DNA from: Odontocerum albicorne
Lineage: Eukaryota > Arthropoda > Insecta > Trichoptera > Odontoceridae
NCBI GenBank assembly: GCA_949825065.1
Contig: OX463848.1
Coordinates: 39,911,380-39,975,379, forward strand
DNA length: 64,000 nt
Direction of reading: 5' to 3'
Shown in pieces: positions 20,255-30,559 of the stretch; position 1 is the stretch's first letter, and the number at the start of each line of letters is the position of its first letter. The position numbers were made by a program, and so were the translations under genes. The notes beneath the pieces are model-generated. The model saw only the letters and a program-made list of their open reading frames with translations. It searched no databases and was not told where the DNA came from.

Positions 20255-20674
20255 TATCTACATATTCATACACATCATCACGCTGTCTCTCCGCTGGGGT
20301 ACCCAGAGATGACAGAGTTATGCATTATGCTAGAGTTTTCTATCCCAACACATGCCAGAGTTTTCTATCGCCTCTTCCAAATTCATACGCCTCACACAGT
20401 TTCTTCGATTTCTATTTGTTCTTACTTTTGCTTCTTTCAAAATATCATTCACTTAACCCAACCCCAATTTCCTTGGTATTATCTACCTCGCTTTTGTACT
20501 ATACGTTTTATATTTTATGTATTTTTATCATTCGTTCCATGTACCCAAACCATCGCAGAATCTTTTTCTTTACATTTCTCGACACACCAGACTTAATTTC
20601 ACATTCATCCCTATTCACTTTATTCCTTATTCTTTTTTTTACGTCCACGTTTCACTCCCATATATTCAAGTTGG
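20255..20674 (-). mobile_element. LINE-R fragment, split by a MITE
   Basis: On the minus strand it covers the LINE-R C-terminal region from the KRN/WFGH part down to the terminal block (acacatcatcacgctgtctc, then gctggggtac at 20265). The plus-strand frames at 20132-20712 are shadows of it. The fragment stops exactly at the TA preceding the MITE at 20677. Confidence 0.6.
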
Positions 20675-20676
20675 TA

Positions 20677-20907
20677 CAGTACCTGGCGGTAAGTAATACA
20701 CATCGGGCTTAAGAAAGAGTCTGTCGGCCATAATCGGCTAACTTCGACTTTGTAAAGCATCGTCTCTGTCGCACGATGCGCTAACAGTCTCGCGATGGAA
20801 CACGTGTATGAATGACAGAGACGACGCTCTACAAAGCCGAAGTTAGCCAATTATGGCCGACAGTCTCTTTCTTAAGCCCGATGTGTATTAATTACCGCCG
20901 GGTACTG
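20677..20907. mobile_element. CAGTA-ended MITE with 95-bp arms
   Basis: The left end, cagtacctggcggtaagtaa, and right end, ttaattaccgccgggtactg, are inverted copies; pairing continues for about 95 bases per arm (through tcgggcttaagaaagag and ggctaacttcg). A TA lies on both sides (20675-20676 and 20908-20909). No coding sequence. Ends starting CAGTA with a TA duplication fit a pogo/Tc1-type non-autonomous element; the autonomous partner is not in the window. Confidence 0.8.
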
Positions 20908-20909
20908 TA

Positions 20910-21745
20910 CTAACATACATATTGTTGTGAACTATCATCTCAGCAAATATTAATATTATTTGGTTCGACTATATATGTTATCGTGTCCCATTGACTTTGT
21001 ATCATGTCGATACACGCCTTTCGATATCCTTCGTTAGTCTTCCATCATCTGAGAAAATACTACGTAAATAGAGCAATGGAACCTTTTATAAAACCAAAGG
21101 GTATCGACGGAAATCGTTACTGCCCCAATGCGTTTTACGGACTAGTCTTCAGGTGCCGTTGATTTCCGATGAATTTTTTGTTTTACTTCCTATAATACCT
21201 GAAAAAACACAATCGTCAGTCTGATCAAGGTTTTTGGTTGATTGGAAGAAATAACCACGTAGAAATAACATGGTTAAGTGGTGCAGTATATAACATAAGT
21301 GAAATATAACATGTAGAATAATTACTCACGTTTGCAATATATATTTGTTTTAATGGTTTTTCTTCATGTATTCGTTATATATGCGTAAACCATTGATACC
21401 TTTATGAAAGGAAAATTTAACAATACTCGTATAAGCAGTAGTCTCTCTATTTGTTCGGTAGCGTTGTATTAAATTGAAATAACCAAACAATTCGTTTATC
21501 AGCTGGCATTTCGCATCTTCAGGGATTTTGTAATTTGCATACGTTTAGCCTTTTGAAAACACCATCAAAAGATACATACAAAGTCACTTAACCTCCGCCC
21601 ACTTATGGTGACCTTGCCTTGCCTTTCCATATTATCCCTTGGAAGCCTCGATTTTATGCTTCAGAGTGTGTCTCCCTTCCAGCCATCATATTGTGTGTTA
21701 TTTAATTTCAGAAATGCGGAATTAAGTGATTAAGGGATAAATGTG
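20910..21745. other. Unassigned
   Basis: Sequence to about 20960 may still be LINE-R flank (gaactatcatctcagcaaat, also seen near 15105). The remainder shows nothing recognisable. Confidence 0.3.
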
Positions 21746-21749
21746 AAGT

Positions 21750-22410
21750 TAAGGCCAATAAGTTGAGCCGAATAAATGCATTGGGAATTCGTGCACTGAG
21801 AATAATGCATTAGATGTTAATATGTCACAATGCAGAATGAAGTGATCCGGTAGGATTGTGAACTTAAGACTGATGTATTAAAAGTGGAATGAAGAAGAAC
21901 ACTCTGAGATGATTTGAACATGTAGAACGAACGGATAAAAAAAGACTAACAAAACAAATATACAGTACAAATACGAGTGAAGGTGTGGTAGAGGAGGACT
22001 TAAGAAAGTATGGTTGGATCAAATTAATGATATTTCGAAAGAAGGAAATATAAGAAGCGAGAGAAGTCGTAGTTGTTAATGCGAGCAGTAAGATTTCTAA
22101 TTACAATACCGAATTAAATTCTGTTTAAATTGTATGTGCAAGGATAAAATATAAACATTATGTCAAATATAACATATAGTGCTAATTTGGGTGAAATACG
22201 TGGTAGAGGAAGAATATTGTTCAATCAATTGAATGATATTTTGAAAGAAGGAAACATACAAAGTCAGATATATCGTAGGAATTGTATGAGAATGTGTATG
22301 GGTATAAAAGGGAGGAAGGATGTATATTGAGGTAGGAAAGTCTGGTGCTCTGTCGCCTCTGCCTACCTCGACAGGGAGACGGTGTCATGTTATACATACG
22401 CACATAAATA
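21750..22410 (+). mobile_element. LINE-R, two successive fragments
   Basis: 21750-22085 contains, in order, the SRINALGIRALR segment, a tgtgaacttaagactgatgt block, and the WFEHVERT-K-RLTKQIYS region. 22165-22410 restarts within the family at cgtggtagaggaagaatatt and ends with ctacctcgacagggagacgg and ggtgtcatgt. Both have stops; the second is a separate truncated copy. Confidence 0.6.
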
Positions 22411-22545
22411 TGCAGGTGTTTATTTGCGATGTACGAGTATATGATATTTAAGAAAATATATCAATGAATCTGTTCACAAAAAACTTGAATATTTTTTAAA
22501 CAATACATTTTTTGTGGATTAAATTCTTTAGTGCCAGTTGATTCC

Positions 22546-22922
22546 TTAAAATAACTGATATTTTGACAAAACAAACGAAAGAAATTTAAAAAATCTCGTG
22601 GCAGTGGTACAGTTAACCGGTAAGTGGTTTCTCCTTTCGCCGAGTCCGGTATCTGGTTGTATGTTCGGTATATCTTGTACTGGTAGAAGATCTCCTTCTC
22701 GGAAATCGCATGCCCATTTAAAGAAGCTGGTCCTTGGTCCCTCTTGGCGAGGTCGGAGCTGCTTTAGAGCTTCTGCAGTACTTACTGCCACATCCACTCC
22801 TATATCATCTGATATTGTAGCTGCTGTGGTCTCTCTCTTGACATTTCCACTTGATTTATATTCTCATTGGAATTTATTGAATCTTTTGGCTACCGTTTTG
22901 CGTGTCTTGCTTAATATGTAAT
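22546..22922 (-). other. Unassigned open frame
   Basis: An 83-codon minus-strand frame (22546-22797) is balanced in base use and includes ALKQLRPRQEGPRTSFFKWA and NIQPDTGLGERRNHLP, which look like protein rather than chance. The plus strand also has a 107-codon frame here, so one is a shadow. I recognise neither. A worn transposon or a host exon are both possible. Confidence 0.3.
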
Positions 22923-23089
22923 AACTTTATTTTCACGATTAAGTAAGTACGATTTGTTATATATTCTGTGACGAATGTTAGTGCAAAAACACTTGTTATG
23001 CATTCTCGATATTTAGGATGCACTTTTTTATGGTTATATTTTTTTTATGCTTAGGTGGATGGTTATAAATACGATTTTTTTGTATATAC

Positions 23090-23395
23090 ATATAAGACTT
23101 GTGTCTGGTCATTCATAACTTATGTTATAATGTTGAAACCAGAGTCGACACAACTAGAATAAAGAGCCTTCTTCAAACATCCGAGTTCAGAATATTACGA
23201 ACCATCGTAAGAAAATCTTTCACATCAGAAACTCTCACATTCGACAGACGTGCAACACAGAGGATATCGTCAAACGGAGAGGATAGGATTGGCAAAAACA
23301 GAATGGCACACGAGATCCCCGCGAGATATCGCATGCCAAGAAAGCCGCCTGAAATGTGGAGATACAGCTGGTGGTTTACTTCCCAAGAATGATTT
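23090..23395 (+). pseudogene. LINE-G C-terminal fragment
   Basis: YKTCV near 23094, then a shift, then ETRVDTTRIKSLLQTSEFRI and LRTIVRKSF match the LINE-G order seen at 7907-8500 (YKTCVRP, ADTVRTKSMLRTTEMRTLRA). The end has RMPRKPPEMWRYSW in place of GRPPKRWRDSW. The middle is scrambled by indels. Confidence 0.6.
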
Positions 23396-23584
23396 CTTTA
23401 ATGTCTTGTTACATGAGAAATGATAAATACAGTATTTTTTAATTCATATTTTTGTCTATCTTCTTCTTATCATATCAAAGACACTTGAGTATTTCCTCAC
23501 AAACTATTGCACCCTGAATTGCATCACTGGGTGTTCCTCAAATCAAATCCTCTTCGGTACAAGACACTTGACTCCTTGGGCACT

Positions 23585-23715
23585 GCAGTAAGTGTCGTAT
23601 GGACTGCTTATATAGCACCGTTTAGAGTTTAGAGGACAGACTCTCTTCAAGGAAGCTCTTACTCGGGATTCGAACATATCACGAGTATTATTGCTGATTA
23701 TTATTTTGCCATATT
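23585..23715 (-). repeat. LINE-H 3' hairpin copy
   Basis: atagcaccgtttagagttta, then cagactctcttcaagg is the reverse of the LINE-H hairpin with one arm eroded (GCACC for GCGCC). cgggattcgaac follows. Confidence 0.5.
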
Positions 23716-23778
23716 ATCTTTAATGAAATAAAAACCTCAATAGGGATATGGGGTGATGGTGTGTATGTATTTCCACTT

Positions 23779-24391
23779 TTAACCTTTCCCTTCCTGTGCT
23801 AAAAAATCCGCACGTTCCGGTGTTGTGTATTCAATACACATGTAAAATGAGCGATTTAAAATCGGAAAATAAGAATATTCATAGCCAGTCGCTTAAATTA
23901 ATTCAATTTGAAATCAAAAGTGATCATAGTTGAAATTTTATTGCTGAAAACATGAAAAAACCATCGGCCGACGTTCACAAAACGGGTGAAGCGACCACCT
24001 CAAACGAAAATGCCCGAAAACTACTGAAGTGAGAGAAGCGAGCGAACTGAGATTATATTTCTTGCGTTCCCATATACCGAAGTGGAGTGAGAGTGAGACG
24101 TGAATAGCGTCGCATCCCCACCCATAGCGGTTTTTTAGAATGAATATTCCTATATCACACACTGGCACACGTTTGATTGTATTGGTGAATTTATTCCCGA
24201 TTTTCACAAAATATCTCTGATGTGGCCGATAAGTGCTAATTATTATTAATATTATTTTTTTAATGCAATGCGTAAATGTATTACGGAGGAATACCTAAAA
24301 TCTGAACCCAGTATTTATTATATTTATAGAGTTATTAAAATTTTTAGAAGCAATGTGTACTAGTTACACATCACATGACAGGAAGGGTTAA
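23779..24391 (+). mobile_element. PB copy 1: piggyBac-like non-autonomous element
   Basis: TTAA lies at both ends (23779-23782 and 24388-24391). Inside it are CCTTTCCCTTCCTGTG and its inverted CA(T)GACAGGAAGGG, the terminal repeats. Near the left end is the subterminal palindrome tgtgtattcaatacaca, near the right a tgtactagttacaca block. Length is 613 bases. TTAA duplication with a CCY start is the piggyBac signature. The open frame at 23938-24207 has no transposase motif, so this is a non-autonomous copy. Related copies are at 32101, 37247, 43392 and 60569. Confidence 0.8.
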
Positions 24392-24399
24392 TACGTTAA

Positions 24400-24920
24400 T
24401 CTTCGACAATCTCTGTGGCGTCGTTGATACTATAAGAAGCGTGTTTTCAAAACCCGGATGTAGAATTCTCGATTTTCATAGATTCATTTAAAATACAAAT
24501 AAATAAGTATTGTGTCTTCTTCACGTGCAAAGATGAACTAGAGGTTTCGTGGCTGCTTCTGTGATTCTGAACCAAGAGGCTCGTTGAATGAAGCCGAAGA
24601 CGATGATTTCTTCCAGCCACACTCCTTAATATGTCTGAATCACCAATTCATATTTGTTGAAGGTTATTTACTATACGAATGAATGAATCAAATATATTTG
24701 TAACTATATTCATCTGTTAATATTTCGTAACTTAGTCAACATAGAATCATCTCATAAGAAATAGCTTTCAAGACCTACGCCATATCGCTTTATCTGAGAA
24801 ATCTTTTAATTTTTGAAAGCCATGTCCTTGTGTAGATATTGCTTCATTGACGAAGATAAACTCAGCAATCATCGTATAAAGTCCTACGCGCTTGTGGCTC
24901 TTAACGTTATGAATATTAAT
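24400..24920. other. Unassigned
   Basis: No repeat or protein family recognised. 24530-24640 is balanced in composition. Confidence 0.3.
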
Positions 24921-24923
24921 GTA

Positions 24924-25740
24924 TTAGGTGTTAATATAAGTTGTATCCGTTTTTTTTCCAAATTAAAAATGAGCACCAAAAGTAAAATAAAATGGTAAAG
25001 GTTATACGTCATTACGAAAGAAAATTTTCTGCTCTACAAGAAATTGTGTTTGCTTTAACGTTACATATATTATTTTATTTTAATACAAGCCTTCAAAATG
25101 GAATGTCAAGTAGACGAAAGTGATCATTTTCGACATCTCACCTCACCTCAACAACAAAACTCAACGTTCGACAATTGATTTTTGTTGTTTTCACTCAAAA
25201 CATGTGGAACCCAAGCGCCGAACTTCTGGACTTTTCCCATTGATTTAAGATGGCGGTATACAGTCATGTGACTACAATTCATCTGCTCAGCCAATTCTAC
25301 GGTGGTTTGAAGGGGATCTTCATGAATATTATGGTTTAAGCGGTCCTCATCGAAGTCCACAGGTCGTCCGGAACGCTCCATGTCTTTCAGGTCGAAATTA
25401 CCGTCTTTGAAACGCAAAAACCATCGACAAGCTGTCATTTCATTCATAGCATCTCCACCGTACACTTCGCAAATATCGCGAGCAGCTTTGGCAGCTTTAT
25501 TCCCTCGATTGAACGCGAACAGAAAGAGGTGTCGAAAATGCTCACTTTCGTCTACTTGACATTCCATGTTGAAGGCTTGTAATCAAATAAAATAATATAT
25601 GTAACGTAAATGCAAACACAATATCTTGTAGAGCAGAAAATTTTCTTTCGAGTGACGTATAACCTTTACCATTTTGTTTTACTTTTGGTGCTCATTTTTA
25701 AATTTGGAAAAAAACGGACACAACTTATGTTAACACCCAA
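24924..25740 (-). mobile_element. Double-headed mariner element
   Basis: TA flanks both ends (24922-24923, 25741-25742). The left end, ttaggtgttaatataagttg, and the reverse complement of the right end, ttgggtgttaacataagttg, begin inverted arms of about 215 bases. Ordinary mariner terminal repeats are about 30 bases. Here the arms run through the whole 5' UTR and into the first 14 transposase codons: MECQVDES is read on the plus strand from about 25098 and on the minus strand from 25567. The 3' half of the element has thus been replaced by an inverted copy of its 5' end. Confidence 0.85.
25148..25567 (-). CDS. Mariner transposase DNA-binding domain only
   Basis: An uninterrupted 139-codon frame encodes the N-terminal part of a mariner transposase: residues 10-60 form the first helix-turn-helix (FRHLFLFAFNRGNKAAKAAR, then CRWFLRFKDGNFDLKD); 61-70 are the linker RSGRPVDFDE; 75-115 form the second (TTVELAEQMNCSHMTVYRHL); KVQKFGAWVPHVLSENNKNQ follows. 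It ends at the inverted arm before any of the D,D,D catalytic residues. A full mariner transposase is about 345 residues. If expressed, the product could bind the element ends but could not cut DNA. Expression is unproven. Confidence 0.8.
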   Translation of the reverse strand: MECQVDESEHFRHLFLFAFNRGNKAAKAARDICEVYGGDAMNEMTACRWFLRFKDGNFDLKDMERSGRPVDFDEDRLNHNIHEDPLQTTVELAEQMNCSHMTVYRHLKSMGKVQKFGAWVPHVLSENNKNQLSNVEFCC

Positions 25741-25884
25741 TAATTGTTCTACGCTCTTTTATGGAGAGACATTTTAAAGTTAACTTTTCAAATATAATTG
25801 AATCATAAAACCTGTAGTTAATTCTTATAATTACTATATTTATTTTCATTTAATGGATTTATTAATTTGTTAAACATATTGTTT

Positions 25885-26110
25885 TGTATTTAACTTTCGC
25901 TGTGTCCAGTAAAACCTTGTGGACTTATTGTCATGTGGTTATATATACCAACCAACCTGGTAAATGTTAAAGAGGCCTGAATTAAAAAATAGACTGGAAT
26001 CTTTAAAAAAAATAGATTCCACTGGGATTCCAACCCGCATGCTCCAGACTGGGAGACAATTGTCTTACCGATTAGGCTACAGAGGTCGTCACATTGAAGA
26101 ATGTTGTTGC
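25885..26110 (-). mobile_element. SINE-B, nearly full length
   Basis: On the minus strand: tRNA-like head tgacgacctctgtagcctaa and tcggtaaga (A box side), B-box side gcgggttggaatcccagtgg, then the body agattccagtc and cctctttaac, and the tail ggttggttgg, catgacaataagtccac. This is the order expected for a tRNA-headed SINE with the LINE-B-type tail. Point changes are spread throughout. Confidence 0.65.
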
Positions 26111-26242
26111 CGGGGACAAAATTGTATTCGACCGAATTAATCGGGCCTTCGGGCCTCAGAACCACTGAGAACTCACAGTGTCTCATCGCATGTGTTGACA
26201 AGATTACCACATGTAAGTGTGCAACCACACGCCCACGTATTT

Positions 26243-26665
26243 GTTACTAGACGAACTGTTTTACCAGACTGGTACCCTTTTATTTATTTATTTCAAGTGG
26301 CATCGGGACCGAACCCGAAACTCCCTAAACCACGGAAGTCGGCAATTAATTATTCCGAGTATTGTTACCAGACGAACTATTTTACCAGACTGGGACCCTT
26401 TTATTTTTTTCGAGTGGCATCGGGACCGAACCCAAAACTCCCTAAACCACGGAAGTTGGCAATAAATTATTACGTGTATTATTACTAGACGAATTATTTT
26501 ACCAAACTGGGATCCTTTAATTTGTTTATCTTTTTCGAGTGGCATCGGGACCGAACCCCTAAACCACGGAAGTCGGCAACAAATTATTCCGAGTATTGTT
26601 ACCAGACGAATTATTTTACCAAACTGGGATCCTTTTATTTGTTTATTTTTTTCTGATACGATCCT
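26243..26665 (-). repeat. Four-unit tandem array derived from SINE-B
   Basis: accagacgaactattttacc or a close variant starts near 26243, 26363, 26481 and 26598, period 117-120. On the minus strand each unit holds gacttccgtggtttaggga, tttcgggttcggtcccgatg and gggtcccagtctggt, which match the SINE-B head, B-box side and body, with the DNA between the A and B boxes deleted. Overlapping frames on both strands are array by-products. Confidence 0.7.
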
Positions 26666-26699
26666 GCTCGTGTCCGAAACCTCTAGATTACACAAGTTC

Positions 26700-27245
26700 G
26701 TTAGTCGTCAATGGTTCAATTTGTCAATATAAGAAGGTAAAATTGTTTCGAGAACCGCATTGAATTTATTAAAATTTCAGAAAATGTTCCCTCTTGAGTG
26801 AAGAATACAATTATTATCTCATCCCCATCATATTTCTCCTCATTTCTCGCAAAATTCTCCAACTATCTCCATTATTTCGTTGTCTACCTTCTCACTCATT
26901 GTTAATTTCTTCCCATAATCTTTATTTTGTCTTTTGTAACCTATTGATAAAAAAATTCGGTTAAATTTAGGATTTTTTTTTAAATTATTATTTTTAACTT
27001 ATTTCGAATAAAAAAATTGACTATTTCATTCTTTTTTTTCAGGTGAGTACACATCTTTCCAGTCTTATATTTTCAACCCATGGTCAAGTGGTAAGTTTTG
27101 ATTTTTTTCGTTTATATTTCGTTCTTGAGACCTTTTGTACAACTGTTTAAAAAGGCAAATACACGACATGTAAAAAATAAATCAATACAACTTTTATGAA
27201 AATAAAATGCTTCAAAAAATCACTACTGCACATTGGTGGATGGTG
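26700..27245. other. Unassigned AT-rich stretch
   Basis: Pyrimidine-rich at 26820-26940 and poly-T runs near 26970-27040. Nothing is identified. Confidence 0.3.
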
Positions 27246-27249
27246 AAGA

Positions 27250-27478
27250 TTAAGAATCTACATCCGTGATGCTCCTTGACTCCTCTCCCCTGCTCTCCAC
27301 AATTTGAAGAGCAGTTGTTAAGGGTAGCCCTGTTGCATCTCTTCCTTGGTCGGTACAAAACATTGAGAATCTTCCTCTTGTGCGTTGGTTGCCCTTCATG
27401 CTTACAGTGATCACAAGCTTCTTCATACTGTCTCCTTGGCCATGAGCAATGTGTCCAAAGAATTGAAGGACTCGTCAT
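27250..27478 (-). pseudogene. LINE-K reverse transcriptase C-terminus
   Basis: The minus strand is open from about 27478 to a stop at 27250-27252 and reads LQFFGHIAHGQGDSMKKLVI, then the basic segment NQRTRGRFSMFCTDQGRD, then ATGLPLTTALQIVESRGEES. This follows the usual order FGH, K/R-rich GRS-x-x-x-x-x-DQ, TG-x-x-L-x-x-A of LINE C-termini. A second frame over the same DNA (27212-27478) is a shadow. The copy at 13655-13845 is related. Confidence 0.6.
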
Positions 27479-27654
27479 AGGCGTATTTCAATAATGAGAA
27501 TGGAGGTTATTTGAAGAAAATGTGAGATGCAGAGCGTTATTTTTTGGATACTTGCATATCTCGGTGTATGTGAAAAAATATATTCATCAAATTGTAATGC
27601 GAGTAAAGTTTATTGAATGAAAATTTAGACCTGGCATACAAAAAAAAACCTCCG

Positions 27655-28110
27655 TCTATGGTAGTAACATGGTACAGAACAATGAGCGATTACCCAAAAT
27701 ATGCTCACCATGCCGAACTTCTCACGGTGTGTAACTATATAGTAGAAGCCTCGAAACAAGAAGGCAAGAATCCATTGCGATATTCCAACTTAAGGTTTTT
27801 CAAGGTTGCTTTAACTGTTCCTCGATTCTAGAAGCACTAAGTTTATATGTACCTAATAAATATAGCCGTGCAAGGAATCACCCTCTGTTCTACATACCAA
27901 CTTACAGGACGAATATCATGGCTAAACACTAGTCACTCGTGGTATATGGTAGAGATATTGAACCAACTGAATGACACTGTTGATATATTCTCGGTACCGC
28001 CTAGCAGTATGAGAAGAATCCTGGCTGATATTCTTCCTAACGAATAAGCTAACGCTAGTAGCAGACCCTATTTGTGTAACAGGAGAAATATAGTACGTGC
28101 AAAGTGAATA
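27655..28110 (+). pseudogene. LINE-J C-terminus, copy 1
   Basis: It is over 90 percent similar by eye to 35245-35690. Compared with that copy the frame is broken by single-base changes, and TAG replaces a codon before the VTRG-like segment. The C-terminus MRRILADILPNE survives at 28012-28047, followed by the common 3' UTR start gctaacgctag. The A-rich end at 28105-28120 may be the tail. Confidence 0.65.
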
Positions 28111-28189
28111 AAAAAAAACAATCTAGCATGCTCCACAATTGAAAAGCAACAAATCAAACAAACAATTTCGTAATAACTGTGTCGACGGC

Positions 28190-28275
28190 CATGGTCAATT
28201 GGTTTAACATTCACACTAAGCAATTGGGCGCTCTAGTTTCGGTTCCTGGCAGATTCACTTACGTACTAGTTGTAT
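28190..28275 (+). repeat. tRNA-like SINE head, third type
   Basis: ggccatggtcaattggttta resembles a box A region and ggttcctggcagattc sits where box B would be. It is related to, but not the same as, SINE-B heads. No second copy is clear in this window. Confidence 0.35.
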
Positions 28276-28439
28276 TTTCAGACCATTTTACATTCCAAAC
28301 TTTGGTTTGCTGCAGCTTATATGCTGCTCATCATAAACTTCTATTACGCTATTAAACATCACAAAAATAGCGCTCTGTACAACTCTGCTTAGTAAAAAGC
28401 TGCATCAGATTAAAGCGAGCCGATCCATCGTCTTGGAAC

Positions 28440-28640
28440 TTTGATATATGTAGCGCCGTTTAGAGAGAAAACTTTCCTCAATAGCGCTTCAACTCGGTAA
28501 AAGAACCGACTATTATTGACAGATTAAAAATATTACAAAATTAATTTATGTAAGTTAATAGTAAGCATGTGAAGGTAGTGGCTGCGGCCATTATATTAGG
28601 AACTTCCTCATATTTTCACACCTATTCAAATTAACTCTGT
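28440..28640 (-). mobile_element. LINE-H 3' UTR and hairpin
   Basis: tagcgccgtttagagagaaa, then actttcctcaatagcgctt is the hairpin in reverse, with AGCGCC/AGCGCT ends. The UTR block ggtagtggctgcggccatta (reverse of the ggcctcagccac block at 41495) follows at 28576. Confidence 0.6.
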
Positions 28641-29060
28641 TATATTAAAGTTAACTAAAGATTATTTATTAAGACAGCAGGCTTAAATTTAACTTCCTTC
28701 TTTCTTCGTGTTTTAGCTGTGTCAGAGAGATTTCTTTTTCACAACTCGTTGCGCTTTTTCCCAAGTGATGATAAAGCACCTACGGGTCAATTTAATGATC
28801 GCTCTCGACCCATGACCCTGCATCTCTGTCGGATGAAATAATACCCTTTGTGGTTTTCATCTTAAGGAATCCACCGATGACCTGACACAATGATTTTACG
28901 CGTAAAAGGGTTAACACAAGATTTTATCTTAAAACCACGGCGTATCCCGTATTCTTTCAACGTTTTGTTATAAAGCTTAATAAAAGGTCTTCGAAGAAAT
29001 TGATCTCATCGTGATAAACGACATCTCAATTATTTTTGTTCTTACAGAAATTAATACAGT
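28641..29060. other. Unassigned, apparently single-copy
   Basis: Balanced composition, no match elsewhere in the window, no reading frame that I recognise. Confidence 0.3.
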
Positions 29061-29064
29061 TTGT

Positions 29065-29430
29065 ACAATTGTGAAGTCAAAAATACGGAATAAATTGAGT
29101 AAATGTGAACTTAAGACTGTTTCTTAGACTGAGGTGAAGAACAGCGCTTTGAGATGGTTTGTGCATGAAGAACGAATGAACAAAACAAATATATAGTGCA
29201 AATATGAGCGGAAAGTATGGTAGTAAAAGACCAAGGATAGAATGGTTGGAATAAGTTAATATTTTGAGAGAAGAAAACGTAAAATGTATAAAAGTCAAAG
29301 GAGTTGTATGAGAAGGTGTTTTGATATAAAAGAGGCTAAGGATATGTGTCGAGATGGGATAGTCGGGCGCTCTTTTTTCTCGGCCAACATCGACAGTGAA
29401 ATGGCGTATTGACAAGTGTATATTTAAGAT
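29065..29430 (+). mobile_element. LINE-R fragment
   Basis: Contains gagatggtttgtgcatgaag (the WFGHVER region), then aaaacaaatatatagtgcaa, the block gttgtatgagaaggtgtttt (SCMRRCF) and the end block gtgtcgagatgggatagtcg. Stops occur every few tens of codons. Confidence 0.6.
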
Positions 29431-29474
29431 GCTGTTATTGTATTGTATATCCACTTTCGTTGTATACACTACAA

Positions 29475-29655
29475 CCATGCAGGTTTATTGCCATGTGGCA
29501 ATCTCTTCCAGCCTACCATAAATGTGTTTAAACATGCCTTAAGTGTAAACCAGACTCGAATAATTGGTGAAAATATCTGGAATCAAACCGGCAACACTTG
29601 GGCTGAAGGCTGATGTCTTATCGACTAGGCCACGAAGTTCAAAATTAACGAAACA
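29475..29655 (-). mobile_element. SINE-B copy
   Basis: On the minus strand: head gaacttcgtggcctagtcga and taagacatcag, a worn B-box side, then the body, and the tail ggctggaagagattgccaca then tggcaataaacctgc. The A-box-side and tail motifs are the best preserved. Confidence 0.6.
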
Positions 29656-29659
29656 AAAT

Positions 29660-30135
29660 GCCATATCTCCAAATATTAATGGGTTTTAAGATTGGAGTCG
29701 TATAGGAATATGGATGGGAATTTTACGAGAATTAGGATGGAGAAATATTTTGAAAGATATATTTATTTAGTTTTTCTTCAAGGAATCTCTAAAATGTTGT
29801 GAGTGTTTGACCATCTACTGTAATGAATATTTAATTTTCCCTTGTGTAAGATGGTCATTAAAATCAACTATCTTCACCAAAATACTATTTTTCTTCAATA
29901 ACTTAGTGTATTTTTTCCATTTCACCATTTTTCTTTCGTTTTCAACCCTCTTTATGTTTCCCAAGTATCGGTTATTTAAAAAACTGTTATATTCTTTAAA
30001 ATATTTTATAATGTTTTTATCTTGAAACCGATTTATGCGATAATTAATGCGTAGTTTGTTGATAAAATTTCTTATTAATTTGTGGACTTTGAAAAATAAT
30101 GAAAAAGGCCGCATAGGTGTTGAAGAAATGCGAAT
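29660..30135. other. Unassigned AT-rich stretch
   Basis: Frames on both strands at 29807-30306 are low-complexity (Phe/Leu or Lys/Asn rich) and are not gene-like. Confidence 0.3.
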
Positions 30136-30139
30136 ATTC

Positions 30140-30490
30140 AGAAGAATACATGGGGGATAATATATGACAGAAAACGGAATGAAGTGAGAAGGGATGAATG
30201 CGAATAATGTGTTGAGTAAAATGAAGAACAGGTCTCCGAAATGGATGAGCACGAGAAACGAATGAATAAAGAAAGACTTATTTAAGTAGTGGTAGAGAAA
30301 TAGCAAGGAAAGTATGGTTGGATCAAGTGAATGCTATTTCTAAAGAAGGAAATGCAAAAAGTCAAAGAAATCGTAGTTCGATATATGAATGTGGAAGAGG
30401 CGATAATGTGTGTTTAGAGAGGAGAGTCTTGGCTCTTTTAGCTCTGCCTACCCAACAGTAAAACGTCGCGATGGTATGTATGTACTCCTC
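30140..30490 (+). mobile_element. LINE-R fragment
   Basis: gggggataatatatgacaga starts the region that in other copies reads YDRIRNE; aatggatgagcacgagaaac covers WM-HEKR, and later ggatcaagtgaatgctattt (LDQVNAI) and tctgcctacccaacag are in family order. Broken by stops. Confidence 0.6.
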
Positions 30491-30559
30491 GTACATTATC
30501 AGAATTTTGGAATTGAAAATTTATATACCCAAAACCTATCTATAATGTAACAATCTATC

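Noticed and set aside
20132..20712. Plus-strand frames of 154 and 130 codons
   Set aside because: They lie antisense to a LINE-R fragment and are rich in His/Phe/Ser/Tyr as expected for the reverse of that sequence.
29077..29478. 133-codon minus-strand frame
   Set aside because: Antisense to the LINE-R fragment at 29065-29430; not a gene.
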